A stretch of 64,000 nt of DNA from Acidimicrobiales bacterium. GTDB lineage: Bacteria; Actinomycetota; Acidimicrobiia; Acidimicrobiales; Palsa-688. The DNA is taken from assembly GCA_036378675.1 (NCBI GenBank), contig DASUWA010000051.1:1-64000 (forward strand), in the 5' to 3' direction. The position numbers were made by a program, and so were the translations under genes. Within the stretch, counting starts at the first letter, position 1; the number at the start of each line of letters is the position of its first letter. The notes under the pieces were generated by a model. That model made no database searches, was not told where the DNA came from, and was given only the letters and a program-made list of their open reading frames with translations. Below are positions 26,046-34,557 of this stretch, in pieces.

Positions 26046-27122
26046 GTGCCTGCCGCTCTGCCAATCCTGATCGGAGTCCTGCTACTGGCGGTGACCGCGC
26101 ACACCCTGGGCTTCTTTTTCCTGAGGCGTGCTGTAGACGGCCGAGGTAAGTCCCTGCAGGAGTCGCTGATTCGCAACGTCAGGTGGCCTTCGCGGCTGAT
26201 CATCCCCCTGGCGGCGGTCGAAATCGCGCTCGCCGGCGTGAAGCTCGGCGCCCGCCTGCGCGACGACCTCCTCCGCGCCGTTGGAATAGCGCTCGTCTTC
26301 GCCATCGGCTTCCTGGTCGTGAGGCTGACGTACGTCTTCGACGACGTCATCCTCGCCCGGTACCAGCTCGACGTGACCGACAATCTGAAGGCACGTCGCA
26401 TCCACACCCAGATCCAGGTGCTCAGACGGGTGACGGTGGTCGTGGTGTCGATCGTCTCGATCGCGATTGTTCTGTTGAGCATCCCCCGGGTGCGTGCCGC
26501 CGGGGCAGGCCTGCTCGCGTCAGCCGGCGTGCTGGGCCTCGTGGCCGGCGTCGCCGCCCGACCGACGGCCACCAACCTGGTCGCCGGACTGCAGCTTGCC
26601 ATCAGCCAGCCGATTCGCGTCGATGACGTGGTCGTCGTCGAGGACCATTGGGGAAGGGTGGAGCAGATCGCGCTCACCTATGTGGTGGTCCGGCTGTGGG
26701 ACCTTCGCCGCCTGGTCCTGCCTATCTCGTACTTCATCCAGAACCCGTTCGAGAACTGGACCCGCTCCACCGCAGACATCCTCGGCTATGTCTTCCTCCA
26801 AGTGGACTTCTCGGCGCCGGTCGATCAGATCCGGGCCCGGTTCGAGGAGATCCTGCGGCGTTCACCCGACTGGGACGGCAAGGTGGGGATCATGCAGGTC
26901 ACCGACTCTGGGGAGAACACGATGCAGCTCCGCGCCCTGATGAGCTCACCCGACAGCGCGAGGTCATTTGACCTCCAGTGCGCGGTGCGGGAGCAGCTGA
27001 TCGCTTACCTGCGTAGCGAACATCCTGGCGCGCTCCCCCGGACGAGGTCCGAGCTGGTTAACACGGAAGGTCATCCCATTTCGGCTAGGGACTTCGAGGC
27101 GGCGTTCCTGGGGCGTCATTAG
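26046..27122 (+). CDS. MscS-family mechanosensitive channel
   Basis: The 358-residue membrane protein has four hydrophobic segments. The last is the Gly/Ala-rich pore helix (RAAGAGLLASAGVLGLVAGVAA), followed by LVAGLQLAISQPIRVDDVVVV, the conserved MscS beta domain, and a C-terminal cytoplasmic region. Such channels open under membrane tension and release solutes on osmotic downshock. The GTG at 26046 is chosen because GAGGAGG lies at 26035-26041; the open frame reaches back to 26007. It is divergent from the ybjQ-like gene. Confidence 0.9.
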   Translation: MPAALPILIGVLLLAVTAHTLGFFFLRRAVDGRGKSLQESLIRNVRWPSRLIIPLAAVEIALAGVKLGARLRDDLLRAVGIALVFAIGFLVVRLTYVFDDVILARYQLDVTDNLKARRIHTQIQVLRRVTVVVVSIVSIAIVLLSIPRVRAAGAGLLASAGVLGLVAGVAARPTATNLVAGLQLAISQPIRVDDVVVVEDHWGRVEQIALTYVVVRLWDLRRLVLPISYFIQNPFENWTRSTADILGYVFLQVDFSAPVDQIRARFEEILRRSPDWDGKVGIMQVTDSGENTMQLRALMSSPDSARSFDLQCAVREQLIAYLRSEHPGALPRTRSELVNTEGHPISARDFEAAFLGRH

Positions 27123-27212
27123 CGGCTGTAGCAATCGTAGGGACGCGCAGGTGATCGAGGCTCCGCCGGTCTGGTATCCCTTGTGAGAACGTCGAGAGGA
27201 GACCGGCCGGAA

Positions 27213-27674
27213 ATGCAGGTAGACGCGATTCTTTGCAATCACGCCGAAGCGGTGAACAATCAGCTGTACATCTCCGGTGGCGGGATCGAGCTGGCCCAGG
27301 CGCCGGCCGGCGCGATTCCGCCGCTCGTTGTCACCTTGGGCATCGGCATGGTCCTGACAGTGGGGTGGGCCCAGACCAACGAGCAGCATCAGATCGACAT
27401 CGAGCTGCTGACCGAGGACGGCATTGCCGTCGACGTACCGACCGGCCCCGGGATCTTCGGGCCCCTGAAAGTTCAGTCATCGTTCAATGTGGGGCGCCCT
27501 CCCACCCTGACGATCGGCGACGACCAGCACGTGTGCCTCGCGGCGAACTTTCCCGGGCTGCCGCTTCCGGTCTTCGGGAAGTACGAGTTCGTGATCAAGG
27601 TCGACGGAGAAGTCGCCAGAACACTTCCTTACCGGGTGGCCGCGGCGAGCCCGACCGGAACGGTCGTCACTTGA
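27213..27674 (+). CDS. DUF6941-like hypothetical protein
   Basis: The 153-residue protein begins MQVDAILCNHAEAVNNQLYISGGGIE, the typical opening of a small actinobacterial family (DUF6941) in which a beta-rich domain starts with a D-x-x-x-C-x-x-A-x-x-x-x-G-K/Q-L pattern. It ends in a beta-sandwich-like FGKYEFVIKVDGE. No enzymatic motif or signal peptide is seen. The ATG at 27213 follows GAGAGGAG; a start at 27183 is also open but lacks such a site. It stands alone between the MscS gene and a GGDEF-EAL gene. Confidence 0.6.
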   Translation: MQVDAILCNHAEAVNNQLYISGGGIELAQAPAGAIPPLVVTLGIGMVLTVGWAQTNEQHQIDIELLTEDGIAVDVPTGPGIFGPLKVQSSFNVGRPPTLTIGDDQHVCLAANFPGLPLPVFGKYEFVIKVDGEVARTLPYRVAAASPTGTVVT

Positions 27675-27832
27675 CCACCGCCGACTCGGGATAGAGGGGA
27701 AGCAAAGGCGCGAGGTGCGCAGTAGAGAAAAGAACGCACCAAAGGCGTCGTTGTTACTCCGTTGACGACTAAGTGAGGTTGCCCGGCCACGATCGGTGCT
27801 AGTTCAGCGAGCCGACAAGGGGTCTAGGGGCA

Positions 27833-30800
27833 GTGAAAGCACTAATCGTCATAGCTGGGATCGCAGCCGTGATCCGCCTCGCGACCGCGCTCGACCCCGG
27901 GGCGACAGCGATCGTCGTCGGGGTCCTGGCTGTTGCAGCAGCCGGCTACGGCTTGTGGTCCAACCGACGCTCGCATTGGGCGGGCTGGCTCGTCTCGTGG
28001 TTTCTCATCGCTGCCGGGCTGGTAACCAACGTCGTGGCCGTCATCGTCCAGGGGTGGCACGGCATCAGGATCGTCCCCGAGGGCACCGTTCCTCTGACGT
28101 TGACCCTGATAGGTGGGGCGTTCGCTGTCGCCGGCCTGGGGTCGTTGTTGCACCAACGCCTTCCAACTCGTCTGGTCGAGTCGCTCTCGGCCGCGGTTGT
28201 GTCAAGCGGAGCCCTCGCCTTTCCGTTGCTCGCCCTCGTCATCGTGCCTTCGCTGGGGTGGCACCCCGGTCGTGAGCTGACAGCCATCGCGCCTCCTCTT
28301 ATGGACATCGTGACGCTGTGGATGTGCGTGTCGATCCTGTCGCTCACGAAGCGCCATCCCGTCGCATATCGCTACCTGCTCGGCGGGTTCCTCTGCGTTT
28401 TCGTTGCCCACTCCGCGGTGGCAGCCTCGCTGTTGGGTGGCTTCAACTCATCCCCGGTTCCTCTCAGTGCGGTTCTGCTGTGGGGGCTGTGCCTGTGGAG
28501 CTGCTCCGTCCTGCATCCCTCTCAGCGGCATGCCCTGGATCCCGTGCCTTTCCGTTCGACCCGCCCCGGATGGATCTACATCGGGCTCATGGTCGTCGGG
28601 GCTTTGGTCCCGCCGGCAGTGCTCTCCGCCAAAGCATTGCTGAAGATTCATAACAGCGTCGCCTTGTTCGCGGCTGGATCTGGAATCCTTCCCCTGCTGA
28701 TCGTTGTCTACTTGACCTATCAGGTCTACACGCGGTCGGCGGCCGAGTACCGGGCTCAGCACGATCCCTTGACCGGCGTGTGCAACCGAGTTCTCTTCAA
28801 CGACCGATTGGAAGCGGCACTCGCGAATTCGCGGCGCACAGGCCACGGTGTCGCGGTCATCTTCTTGGACCTTGATCGGTTCAAGAGCATCAACGACAGT
28901 CTTGGTCACGCAGTCGGGAACCAACTGCTTCAAGCGGTGGTCGCGCGACTGCAGAATCGGTTGAGGCCTCGCGACACGCTTGCTCGTATGGGAGGTGACG
29001 AGTTCACGATCCTCGTGCCCGACCTCGACGGGAAAGCCGTGAGCGCGAACGTCGCGGAAAGGATCCTCGGGGCGTTTTCGGAGCCATTCCACATCGGCGG
29101 GAAGCTCCTACCCGTGCAGGCGAGCATTGGTATCGCCGTTTCGCCTGACGACGGTGACGAGAGCGAGGCTCTTTTCAAGAACGCGGATACTGCGATGTAC
29201 CAGGCGAAGGCGGCCGGTAGGAACACCTACGCCATCTACGACACGGCTATGAGCGCGAGGGCCGAGTTGCGTTTCGCGCTCGAGACCAGCCTGCGAAGCG
29301 CACTCGAGCGCGATCGGCTGGCTGTCCACTACCAGCCGAAGCTGTCGACGATCACGGGCGGGATCGTGGGCGTCGAGGCCCTCGCCCGCTGGCAGCATCC
29401 CCGCCTCGGGTTCATCCCGCCCGCGGCCTTCATCCCTCTGGCGGAGGAAACCAGCCTGATCGCGAGTCTCGGGGAGTGGGTGCTTGAAACCGCGTGCCTC
29501 CAAGCGCGGTCGTGGCAGGCGCAAGGTCTCCCGAGGGTTTCGGTGTCGGTAAACGTGTCGCCCCGCCAGTTCGTTCGTCAGTCTGTCGTTCGGCTGGTCG
29601 CCGACGTCCTCGATCGCACCGGGCTCGACCCCCGGCTCCTCGAGTTGGAAGTAACCGAGAGCGTTCTCGTCGAGCACATGCACGACACGTCGAAGAGCCT
29701 CGAAGAACTTCGATCGATGGGTGTGCGTTGCTCGATCGACGACTTCGGAACCGGATACAGCGCGCTCACATACCTGACCGACATGCCGGTTGACGCCATC
29801 AAGATCGATCCGTCCTTCGTCCGCCGCATCGATGCGACGACCGGGGCGGCCCCCATCGTCGGTGCGGTCATCGATCTTGCGCACAGCCTCGAGCTTCAGG
29901 TCGTCGCTGAGGGCGTAGAAACCGCGGCACAACTCGAGTTCCTGTCGGACCACGCGTGCGATCAAGTCCAGGGGTATTTGTTCAGCCCGCCGGTGCCGCC
30001 AGAGAAGATCGAGGAGTTCCTGCGCGACAAGGATGCGATCTTCGCAGGTGCAGAACTCATCGCATCGCGTCCTGGCGCAGCCTCCACGTCGCTCGTCCTT
30101 CCTCCCGCCAAACTGGCCGGGATCCTGACCGGGCTGAGCCAGAACGGCATTTGGGCCAATCAGCCCGACCGCGAGGATCTCGTGGCGATCCTGTCTGCTC
30201 TGCAATCGGACGACTTGATCACGATCGCCGGTCCCAGGGGTTTCCGTCGGGTTCCGGCCCGTATGGCCCTGGGCACGCTCGCCGGCTTGGCCTCGCTCAC
30301 CGGAGGCCTGAGCGTCGCGGGAAGCATTCCCTCGGTTCGCCAGCTTGCGGGCGACATCCTGCAGCAGGCGACCGGCATCAGCCTCCCGGCCGGCGGCGGT
30401 CCGATTCCGAACACGTCGGGCCGGCTACTGGCGGACCCGAGCAGCGGAGGCGGCCACACTCGTTCAGCGTCGGTATGGGGTGGTTTCCCCAGCCGCACTG
30501 GTCTCGGAGTACACGGTGGCGTGGCTGGTGGAGACACCGCGATGCCGGGTGCGGACACGCAAGCTCCCACGCTCGGCGCGACCCCCGGGCTGGCGGTGAA
30601 CTCCGGTTCGGGCGACGTGCCGGGCGCCGGCGGGTCGTCGTCGGGCGCAGGCGGGTCGGCTTCGGGATCAGGGACTGCTCCCGCCGGTGGAGGGACGCAG
30701 GGCTTCAGCGGCGGCCAGGGCGCCGGCCAAGGGAGCGGCAATGGGGCAGGCCATGGTCAAGGCTCGGGTGGCGGCCAGGGCCAGGGCTCAGGTGGCGGCC

Positions 30801-31771
30801 AGGGCCAAGGCGCCGGTGGCGGCCAGGGCGGAGGCCAGGGTCACGGCTCGGGTGGCGGCCAGGGCGCAGGCCAGGGTCACGGCTCGGGTGGCGGCCAGGG
30901 CGGAGGTCAAGGTTCCGGCGGTGGCACTGGTCAGGGTGGTGGTCAGGGTCAGGGCTCAGGCGGAGGTCAGGGTCACGGTTCCGGTGGCGGCCAGGGTCAA
31001 GGTTCCGGCGGTGGCACCGGTCAGGGTGGTGGTCAGGGGCAGGGCTCAGGCGGAGGTCAGGGTCAAGGTCAGGGCTCGAGTGGCGGGCAGGGCAATGGCA
31101 ACGCGAACGGCTCGAGCCAGGGAAACGGTCAGGGCACGAGCGGTGGAGCCTCTGGTGGTTCGGTGCAGGGCGGCCAAGGAACCGGTCAGGGCCAGGGCCA
31201 GGGCTCTGGCGGCGGGCAAGGCAATGGCACTGCGAACGGAAACGCCAACGGCAAGGGTTCGGGCGGCCAGCAGGGTTCGGGCGGCCAGCAGGGCAGCGGC
31301 AATGGCAACGGCGCTGGCGGTGGCGCGGGGCAGGGGTCGGGGCAGGGCCAGGGCCAGGGTGCCGGTCAGGGCCAGGGCGCAGGCGGTGGCCAGGGCGCAG
31401 GCGGTGCTCAGGGTCAAGGTTCGGGCGGTGGCCAGGGGGCGGGCCAGGGCAACGGCAGCGGCAACGGCGCTGGCCAGGGCTCTGGGCAAGGCCAGGGAGG
31501 TTCCACCGGGAACGGCAACGGCTCCGGTCAGGGACAGGCAGCCGGCGGCGGCCAAACACAGAGCTCCGCGAGTGCCCAAGGCCAGACCCCGGGGACCAGT
31601 GGTCAGGGCCAAGGGACCGGTCATCAGGGATCAGGCTCGGGCACGGGGAACGGTCAGGGCGAGGGCAACGGTGTGCAGTCCTCCCAGACCCAGGGAACCG
31701 GGCAGGGCAACGGCAACCTGAACGGTCAGGGCCAAGGAACCGACAGCGGCAAGGGCAAGGGCCTCGGCTGA
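27833..31771 (+). CDS. Membrane GGDEF-EAL protein with giant Gly/Gln-rich tail
   Basis: The 1312-residue protein has about ten N-terminal membrane spans (residues 1-300). The GGDEF domain follows (HDPLTGVCNRVLFNDRL, ARMGGDEFTILV at about 386, I-site RPRD), then an EAL domain (GVEALARWQHP at about 512, EVTESVL, DDFGTGYSALTY, EGVETAAQ). After the EAL there is a linker with a Gly/Ala-rich hydrophobic stretch (MALGTLAGLASLTGGLSVAGSI, about 810-831) that could be one more membrane span. From about residue 925 the rest is low-complexity GQG, GGG and QGSG repeat. If the extra span is real, the tail would lie outside the cell. The GTG start follows AGGGG. Both c-di-GMP active sites look intact. Confidence 0.88.
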   Translation: MKALIVIAGIAAVIRLATALDPGATAIVVGVLAVAAAGYGLWSNRRSHWAGWLVSWFLIAAGLVTNVVAVIVQGWHGIRIVPEGTVPLTLTLIGGAFAVAGLGSLLHQRLPTRLVESLSAAVVSSGALAFPLLALVIVPSLGWHPGRELTAIAPPLMDIVTLWMCVSILSLTKRHPVAYRYLLGGFLCVFVAHSAVAASLLGGFNSSPVPLSAVLLWGLCLWSCSVLHPSQRHALDPVPFRSTRPGWIYIGLMVVGALVPPAVLSAKALLKIHNSVALFAAGSGILPLLIVVYLTYQVYTRSAAEYRAQHDPLTGVCNRVLFNDRLEAALANSRRTGHGVAVIFLDLDRFKSINDSLGHAVGNQLLQAVVARLQNRLRPRDTLARMGGDEFTILVPDLDGKAVSANVAERILGAFSEPFHIGGKLLPVQASIGIAVSPDDGDESEALFKNADTAMYQAKAAGRNTYAIYDTAMSARAELRFALETSLRSALERDRLAVHYQPKLSTITGGIVGVEALARWQHPRLGFIPPAAFIPLAEETSLIASLGEWVLETACLQARSWQAQGLPRVSVSVNVSPRQFVRQSVVRLVADVLDRTGLDPRLLELEVTESVLVEHMHDTSKSLEELRSMGVRCSIDDFGTGYSALTYLTDMPVDAIKIDPSFVRRIDATTGAAPIVGAVIDLAHSLELQVVAEGVETAAQLEFLSDHACDQVQGYLFSPPVPPEKIEEFLRDKDAIFAGAELIASRPGAASTSLVLPPAKLAGILTGLSQNGIWANQPDREDLVAILSALQSDDLITIAGPRGFRRVPARMALGTLAGLASLTGGLSVAGSIPSVRQLAGDILQQATGISLPAGGGPIPNTSGRLLADPSSGGGHTRSASVWGGFPSRTGLGVHGGVAGGDTAMPGADTQAPTLGATPGLAVNSGSGDVPGAGGSSSGAGGSASGSGTAPAGGGTQGFSGGQGAGQGSGNGAGHGQGSGGGQGQGSGGGQGQGAGGGQGGGQGHGSGGGQGAGQGHGSGGGQGGGQGSGGGTGQGGGQGQGSGGGQGHGSGGGQGQGSGGGTGQGGGQGQGSGGGQGQGQGSSGGQGNGNANGSSQGNGQGTSGGASGGSVQGGQGTGQGQGQGSGGGQGNGTANGNANGKGSGGQQGSGGQQGSGNGNGAGGGAGQGSGQGQGQGAGQGQGAGGGQGAGGAQGQGSGGGQGAGQGNGSGNGAGQGSGQGQGGSTGNGNGSGQGQAAGGGQTQSSASAQGQTPGTSGQGQGTGHQGSGSGTGNGQGEGNGVQSSQTQGTGQGNGNLNGQGQGTDSGKGKGLG
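30605..31760 (+). repeat. Gly/Gln/Ser low-complexity coding repeat
   Basis: About 1.15 kb of imperfect short repeats (units such as GGTGGCGGCCAGGGC and CAGGGTCAAGGTTCCGGC) encode Gly, Gln, Ser, Asn and Ala. The frame stays open with no stop. Period and order vary, so the tract looks like a product of repeated slippage or unequal exchange kept under coding constraint. Confidence 0.9.
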
Positions 31772-31779
31772 AACCCTCC

Positions 31780-31899
31780 GCGCCTGCGTTTCGTAACACT
31801 CAACTTCGGCAACCACGCGACTTTGTTGCAAACCTGCTGCTATTCAGCAACTTCGTAGCACTCTTGCCGGCGCAGGCGCTAGCACTGTTACGAAGTTGC
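31780..31899. repeat. Nested inverted repeats downstream of the Gly-tail gene
   Basis: GCAACTTCGTA (31847-31857) and TACGAAGTTGC (31889-31899) form a perfect 11-bp inverted repeat. GCGCCTGCG (31780-31788) and CGCAGGCGC (31871-31879) form a second one that interleaves with it. A partial third CAACTTCG copy is at 31801-31808. It may be a terminator-like structure, an operator array or a small mobile-repeat remnant. No ORF lies here. Confidence 0.6.
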
Positions 31900-32050
31900 G
31901 CAATCGGGGGGCTGACCCGCCACCACCCGCCACCCGTGCCCCCAGGGGCCCACCTGCAGGCGCAAACCCTGGCCGCGAGCCAGTGGTGTTCCCTCGACCG
32001 GGCTGAGTCGGTAGTTTGGCGCGCAGGCGACACGTTGAAAGGGCGGAAAG

Positions 32051-33955
32051 ATGTTCTCCAAGGTGTTTCGGCGCGCGTGCGCAATGGCGGTGGCTATCGG
32101 TTTGGTCGGCGTAGGCGGTCTAGCGGTTGGTACTTCATACAGGGCCGCTGCAACCCCACCGGCCAGCGTGCAAGTGCAAGGCAACCAGCTCGTCGATGGT
32201 TCCGGTAATCCAATTCGGCTGGTTGGCGTCGACCGCTCCGGGACCGAGTACGCGTGTGCCCAGGGGTGGGGGATCTTCGACGGTCCATCAGACCAAGGGT
32301 CGATCCAGGCGATCAGCTCGTGGCATGTGAACGCTGTGCGGGTGCCTTTGAACGAGGATTGCTGGCTGGGCATCAACGGCGTGAACCCGTCGTACTCCGG
32401 CGCCAACTACCAGACCGCGATCGAGAACTACGTGTCGCAACTGCACGCGGCAGGCATGATGGCAATCCTCGATCTGCATTGGTCGGCACCGGGGGGCCAA
32501 CTTGCGTTGGGTCAGCAAATGATGGCGGACTCGGATCACTCGCCGGCGTTCTGGACTTCCGTCGCGAGTGCGTTCAAGGCGGATCGAGGCGTCGCCTTCG
32601 ATCTGTACAACGAACCGCACGACATATCCTGGTCCTGCTGGTTGAACGGCTGCGTCACTTCGGCTGGCTGGCGGGCCGCCGGGATGCAAAGCCTGCTGAA
32701 CTCGGTGCGATCGACCGGTGCCACCCAGCCGGTGATGGTGGCCGGGCTCAACTGGGCGGGTGACCTTTCGGGCTGGCTTCAAAACGAGCCCAACGATCCT
32801 TCCAATCAACTCGCAGCATCCGCTCACATCTACAACTACAGCCAGTGCAACACGCCGGGCTGCTGGGACTCGACGATCGCTCCGGTGGCCGCGCAAGCGC
32901 CGGTGGTTACGGGTGAACTAGGTGAGACCGACTGCGCGCGCGGGTTCATTGACTCCTACATGGCCTGGGCGGACGCGCACGGCCTGTCGTATCTCGGTTG
33001 GAGCTGGAACACGGCCTCGTGCGGCTCGGGGCCGGCTCTCATCACCTCGTACAACGGCACCCCTACCGCGTTCGGTGCTGGCTACCAATCACACCTCGCC
33101 GCCATCGCCTCCCAACCGTCGGGTGGAGGTGTCTACGTTCTGGACGGTTACGGCAATCTCGACCCCGAGACGAACCCTGGCGGGCCTGCACGGGTCGCCA
33201 CGTCCGACACTTGGTCGGGTTGGAACATCGCACGAGGAGCCGCCGGCCTTCCTGACGACACCGGCGGATACACGCTGGACGGTTGGGGCGGTGTTCATCC
33301 GTTTGCGATCGGCTCGAATCCCATGCCTCCCGCCGCAACCACGTCGGACTATTGGCCTGAGTGGGACATCGCAAGGTCGGTAGCGCTCCTTCCGTCGGGA
33401 CAGGGCGGGTACGTCTTGGACGGATGGGGTGGTGTGCACCCGTTCGCCATCGGGTCGAACCCGATGCCTCCCGCTGCGAGCGCTTCGGCGTACTGGCCGG
33501 AGAAGGACATCGCCCGCTCGATCGTCGTCCTCCCTTCCGGAACCGGCGGCTATGTGCTTGACGGCTACGGCGGAGTTCATCCGTTCGCGGTCGGGTCGAA
33601 CCCGATGCCCGCGGCGGCCGTGACTTCGGCCTCGTGGTCTGGTTGGGACATCGCCCGCTCATTGACTTTGCTGCCGTCGGGCAGCGGCGGGTACGTGGTT
33701 GACGGATGGGGAGGGGTTCATCCCTTCGCGACCGGCTCCAGCCCGATGCCGCCGGCAGTGAACAGCAGCGGCTACTGGCCTTACCAGGACGTGGCGCGCG
33801 GCGTCGCGCTCAACAGCGCAGGGACGGTCGGATACGTCGATACCACCTCGGGCCAGGTTGCAACGTTCGCGGTCAGCGGCTCGGCCGCGCCGTCAGCCGG
33901 CACGGCGAACATCCCGTCCGGCGCGGTCGGCCGTGCGATCCTCGTGACTTCATGA
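32051..33955 (+). CDS. Secreted GH5-family glycoside hydrolase with C-terminal repeats
   Basis: The 634-residue protein has a signal peptide (MFSKVFRRACAMAVAIGLVG, cleavage near AAA about residue 34). Its GH5 (cellulase-like) barrel has the acid/base Glu188 in DLYNEPH and the nucleophile Glu289 in VVTGELGE, plus the usual RVPLNEDCW and ILDLHWSAPGG segments. It probably cleaves beta-1,4-glucan or mannan. From about residue 375 to 600 it carries repeats of the type GGYVLDGWGGVHPFAIGSNP, spaced by WP..DIARS.., which resemble the other secreted repeats here and may bind sugar or the cell surface. It ends one base before the convergent neighbour's stop. Confidence 0.85.
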   Translation: MFSKVFRRACAMAVAIGLVGVGGLAVGTSYRAAATPPASVQVQGNQLVDGSGNPIRLVGVDRSGTEYACAQGWGIFDGPSDQGSIQAISSWHVNAVRVPLNEDCWLGINGVNPSYSGANYQTAIENYVSQLHAAGMMAILDLHWSAPGGQLALGQQMMADSDHSPAFWTSVASAFKADRGVAFDLYNEPHDISWSCWLNGCVTSAGWRAAGMQSLLNSVRSTGATQPVMVAGLNWAGDLSGWLQNEPNDPSNQLAASAHIYNYSQCNTPGCWDSTIAPVAAQAPVVTGELGETDCARGFIDSYMAWADAHGLSYLGWSWNTASCGSGPALITSYNGTPTAFGAGYQSHLAAIASQPSGGGVYVLDGYGNLDPETNPGGPARVATSDTWSGWNIARGAAGLPDDTGGYTLDGWGGVHPFAIGSNPMPPAATTSDYWPEWDIARSVALLPSGQGGYVLDGWGGVHPFAIGSNPMPPAASASAYWPEKDIARSIVVLPSGTGGYVLDGYGGVHPFAVGSNPMPAAAVTSASWSGWDIARSLTLLPSGSGGYVVDGWGGVHPFATGSSPMPPAVNSSGYWPYQDVARGVALNSAGTVGYVDTTSGQVATFAVSGSAAPSAGTANIPSGAVGRAILVTS

Positions 33956-34486
33956 TCACTTGAGACCGGCGAGGTCCTCCTGCTCGAGGGTGTGCTGCAG
34001 AAGCCGCTTGGCGGTGATCAGCTGCAGCCATTCGCTGTCGGCCGTGTGGGCGCTGATCCGGCTGTGCCGTCGCAGAAGCTCGTCGATCTCCGACACCGCC
34101 GAAACGAGATTCGTCCGGTCGTCCCCCGCGACCCGCCGCAACTCGCCGATTGCCTGCCTTCTGTAGGGAGAGGGGCTGTCGGCGAACGAGCGGGCGTGGC
34201 CGACCAGCTCATCCACAACTCTGGAGCGTCGAGCCGACTCGAGTGCCCGGTCCCTCGGCGAGGCGGTCTCTGCGAGCGCGGTGATCGGCTCGGAAAACGG
34301 GTCTCCCGGATCGCGCACCGACGTCACGTCAACGATGCTCGTGTCGCCGAAAACGTGGTGCCAGGCGTCCGCCTCCGCCGGGCGCAGCTCGTTCCAGGCG
34401 TGGCCCTTCCACCCGCATCGGCACCAGGCGCGGTGGGACCGGCCACGCCGCTGGATGACCACCTGGTGCTCTACCGGTGGAGACAC
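33956..34486 (-). CDS. Hypothetical protein with WCRCGWKG motif
   Basis: The protein has about 176 residues if it starts at the GTG at 34486, which is preceded by GGGGAGG. A short Cys/Trp-rich N-terminal motif (RAWCRCGWKGHAW) is followed by a charged, helical C-terminal half (DELLRRHSRISAHTADSEWLQLITAKRLL). No family is recognised; the Cys pair with His could bind zinc. The open frame extends to 34603 but would overlap the next gene by 46 bp. The stop lies directly against the GH5 stop on the other strand. Confidence 0.5.
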   Translation of the reverse strand: MSPPVEHQVVIQRRGRSHRAWCRCGWKGHAWNELRPAEADAWHHVFGDTSIVDVTSVRDPGDPFSEPITALAETASPRDRALESARRSRVVDELVGHARSFADSPSPYRRQAIGELRRVAGDDRTNLVSAVSEIDELLRRHSRISAHTADSEWLQLITAKRLLQHTLEQEDLAGLK

Positions 34487-34557
34487 GCCACCTCCCCGAG
34501 TCGTCCCAATGAGGAGAGTAACGCTTCCCGGTCGGTCCGAGTTGAGGACCGATGCGA

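Noticed and set aside
30160-31799. Several open frames on both strands across the Gly/Gln repeat
   Set aside because: Stop-free frames are forced by the GC-rich repeat; they are low-complexity mirror images of the real gene and have no start signals.
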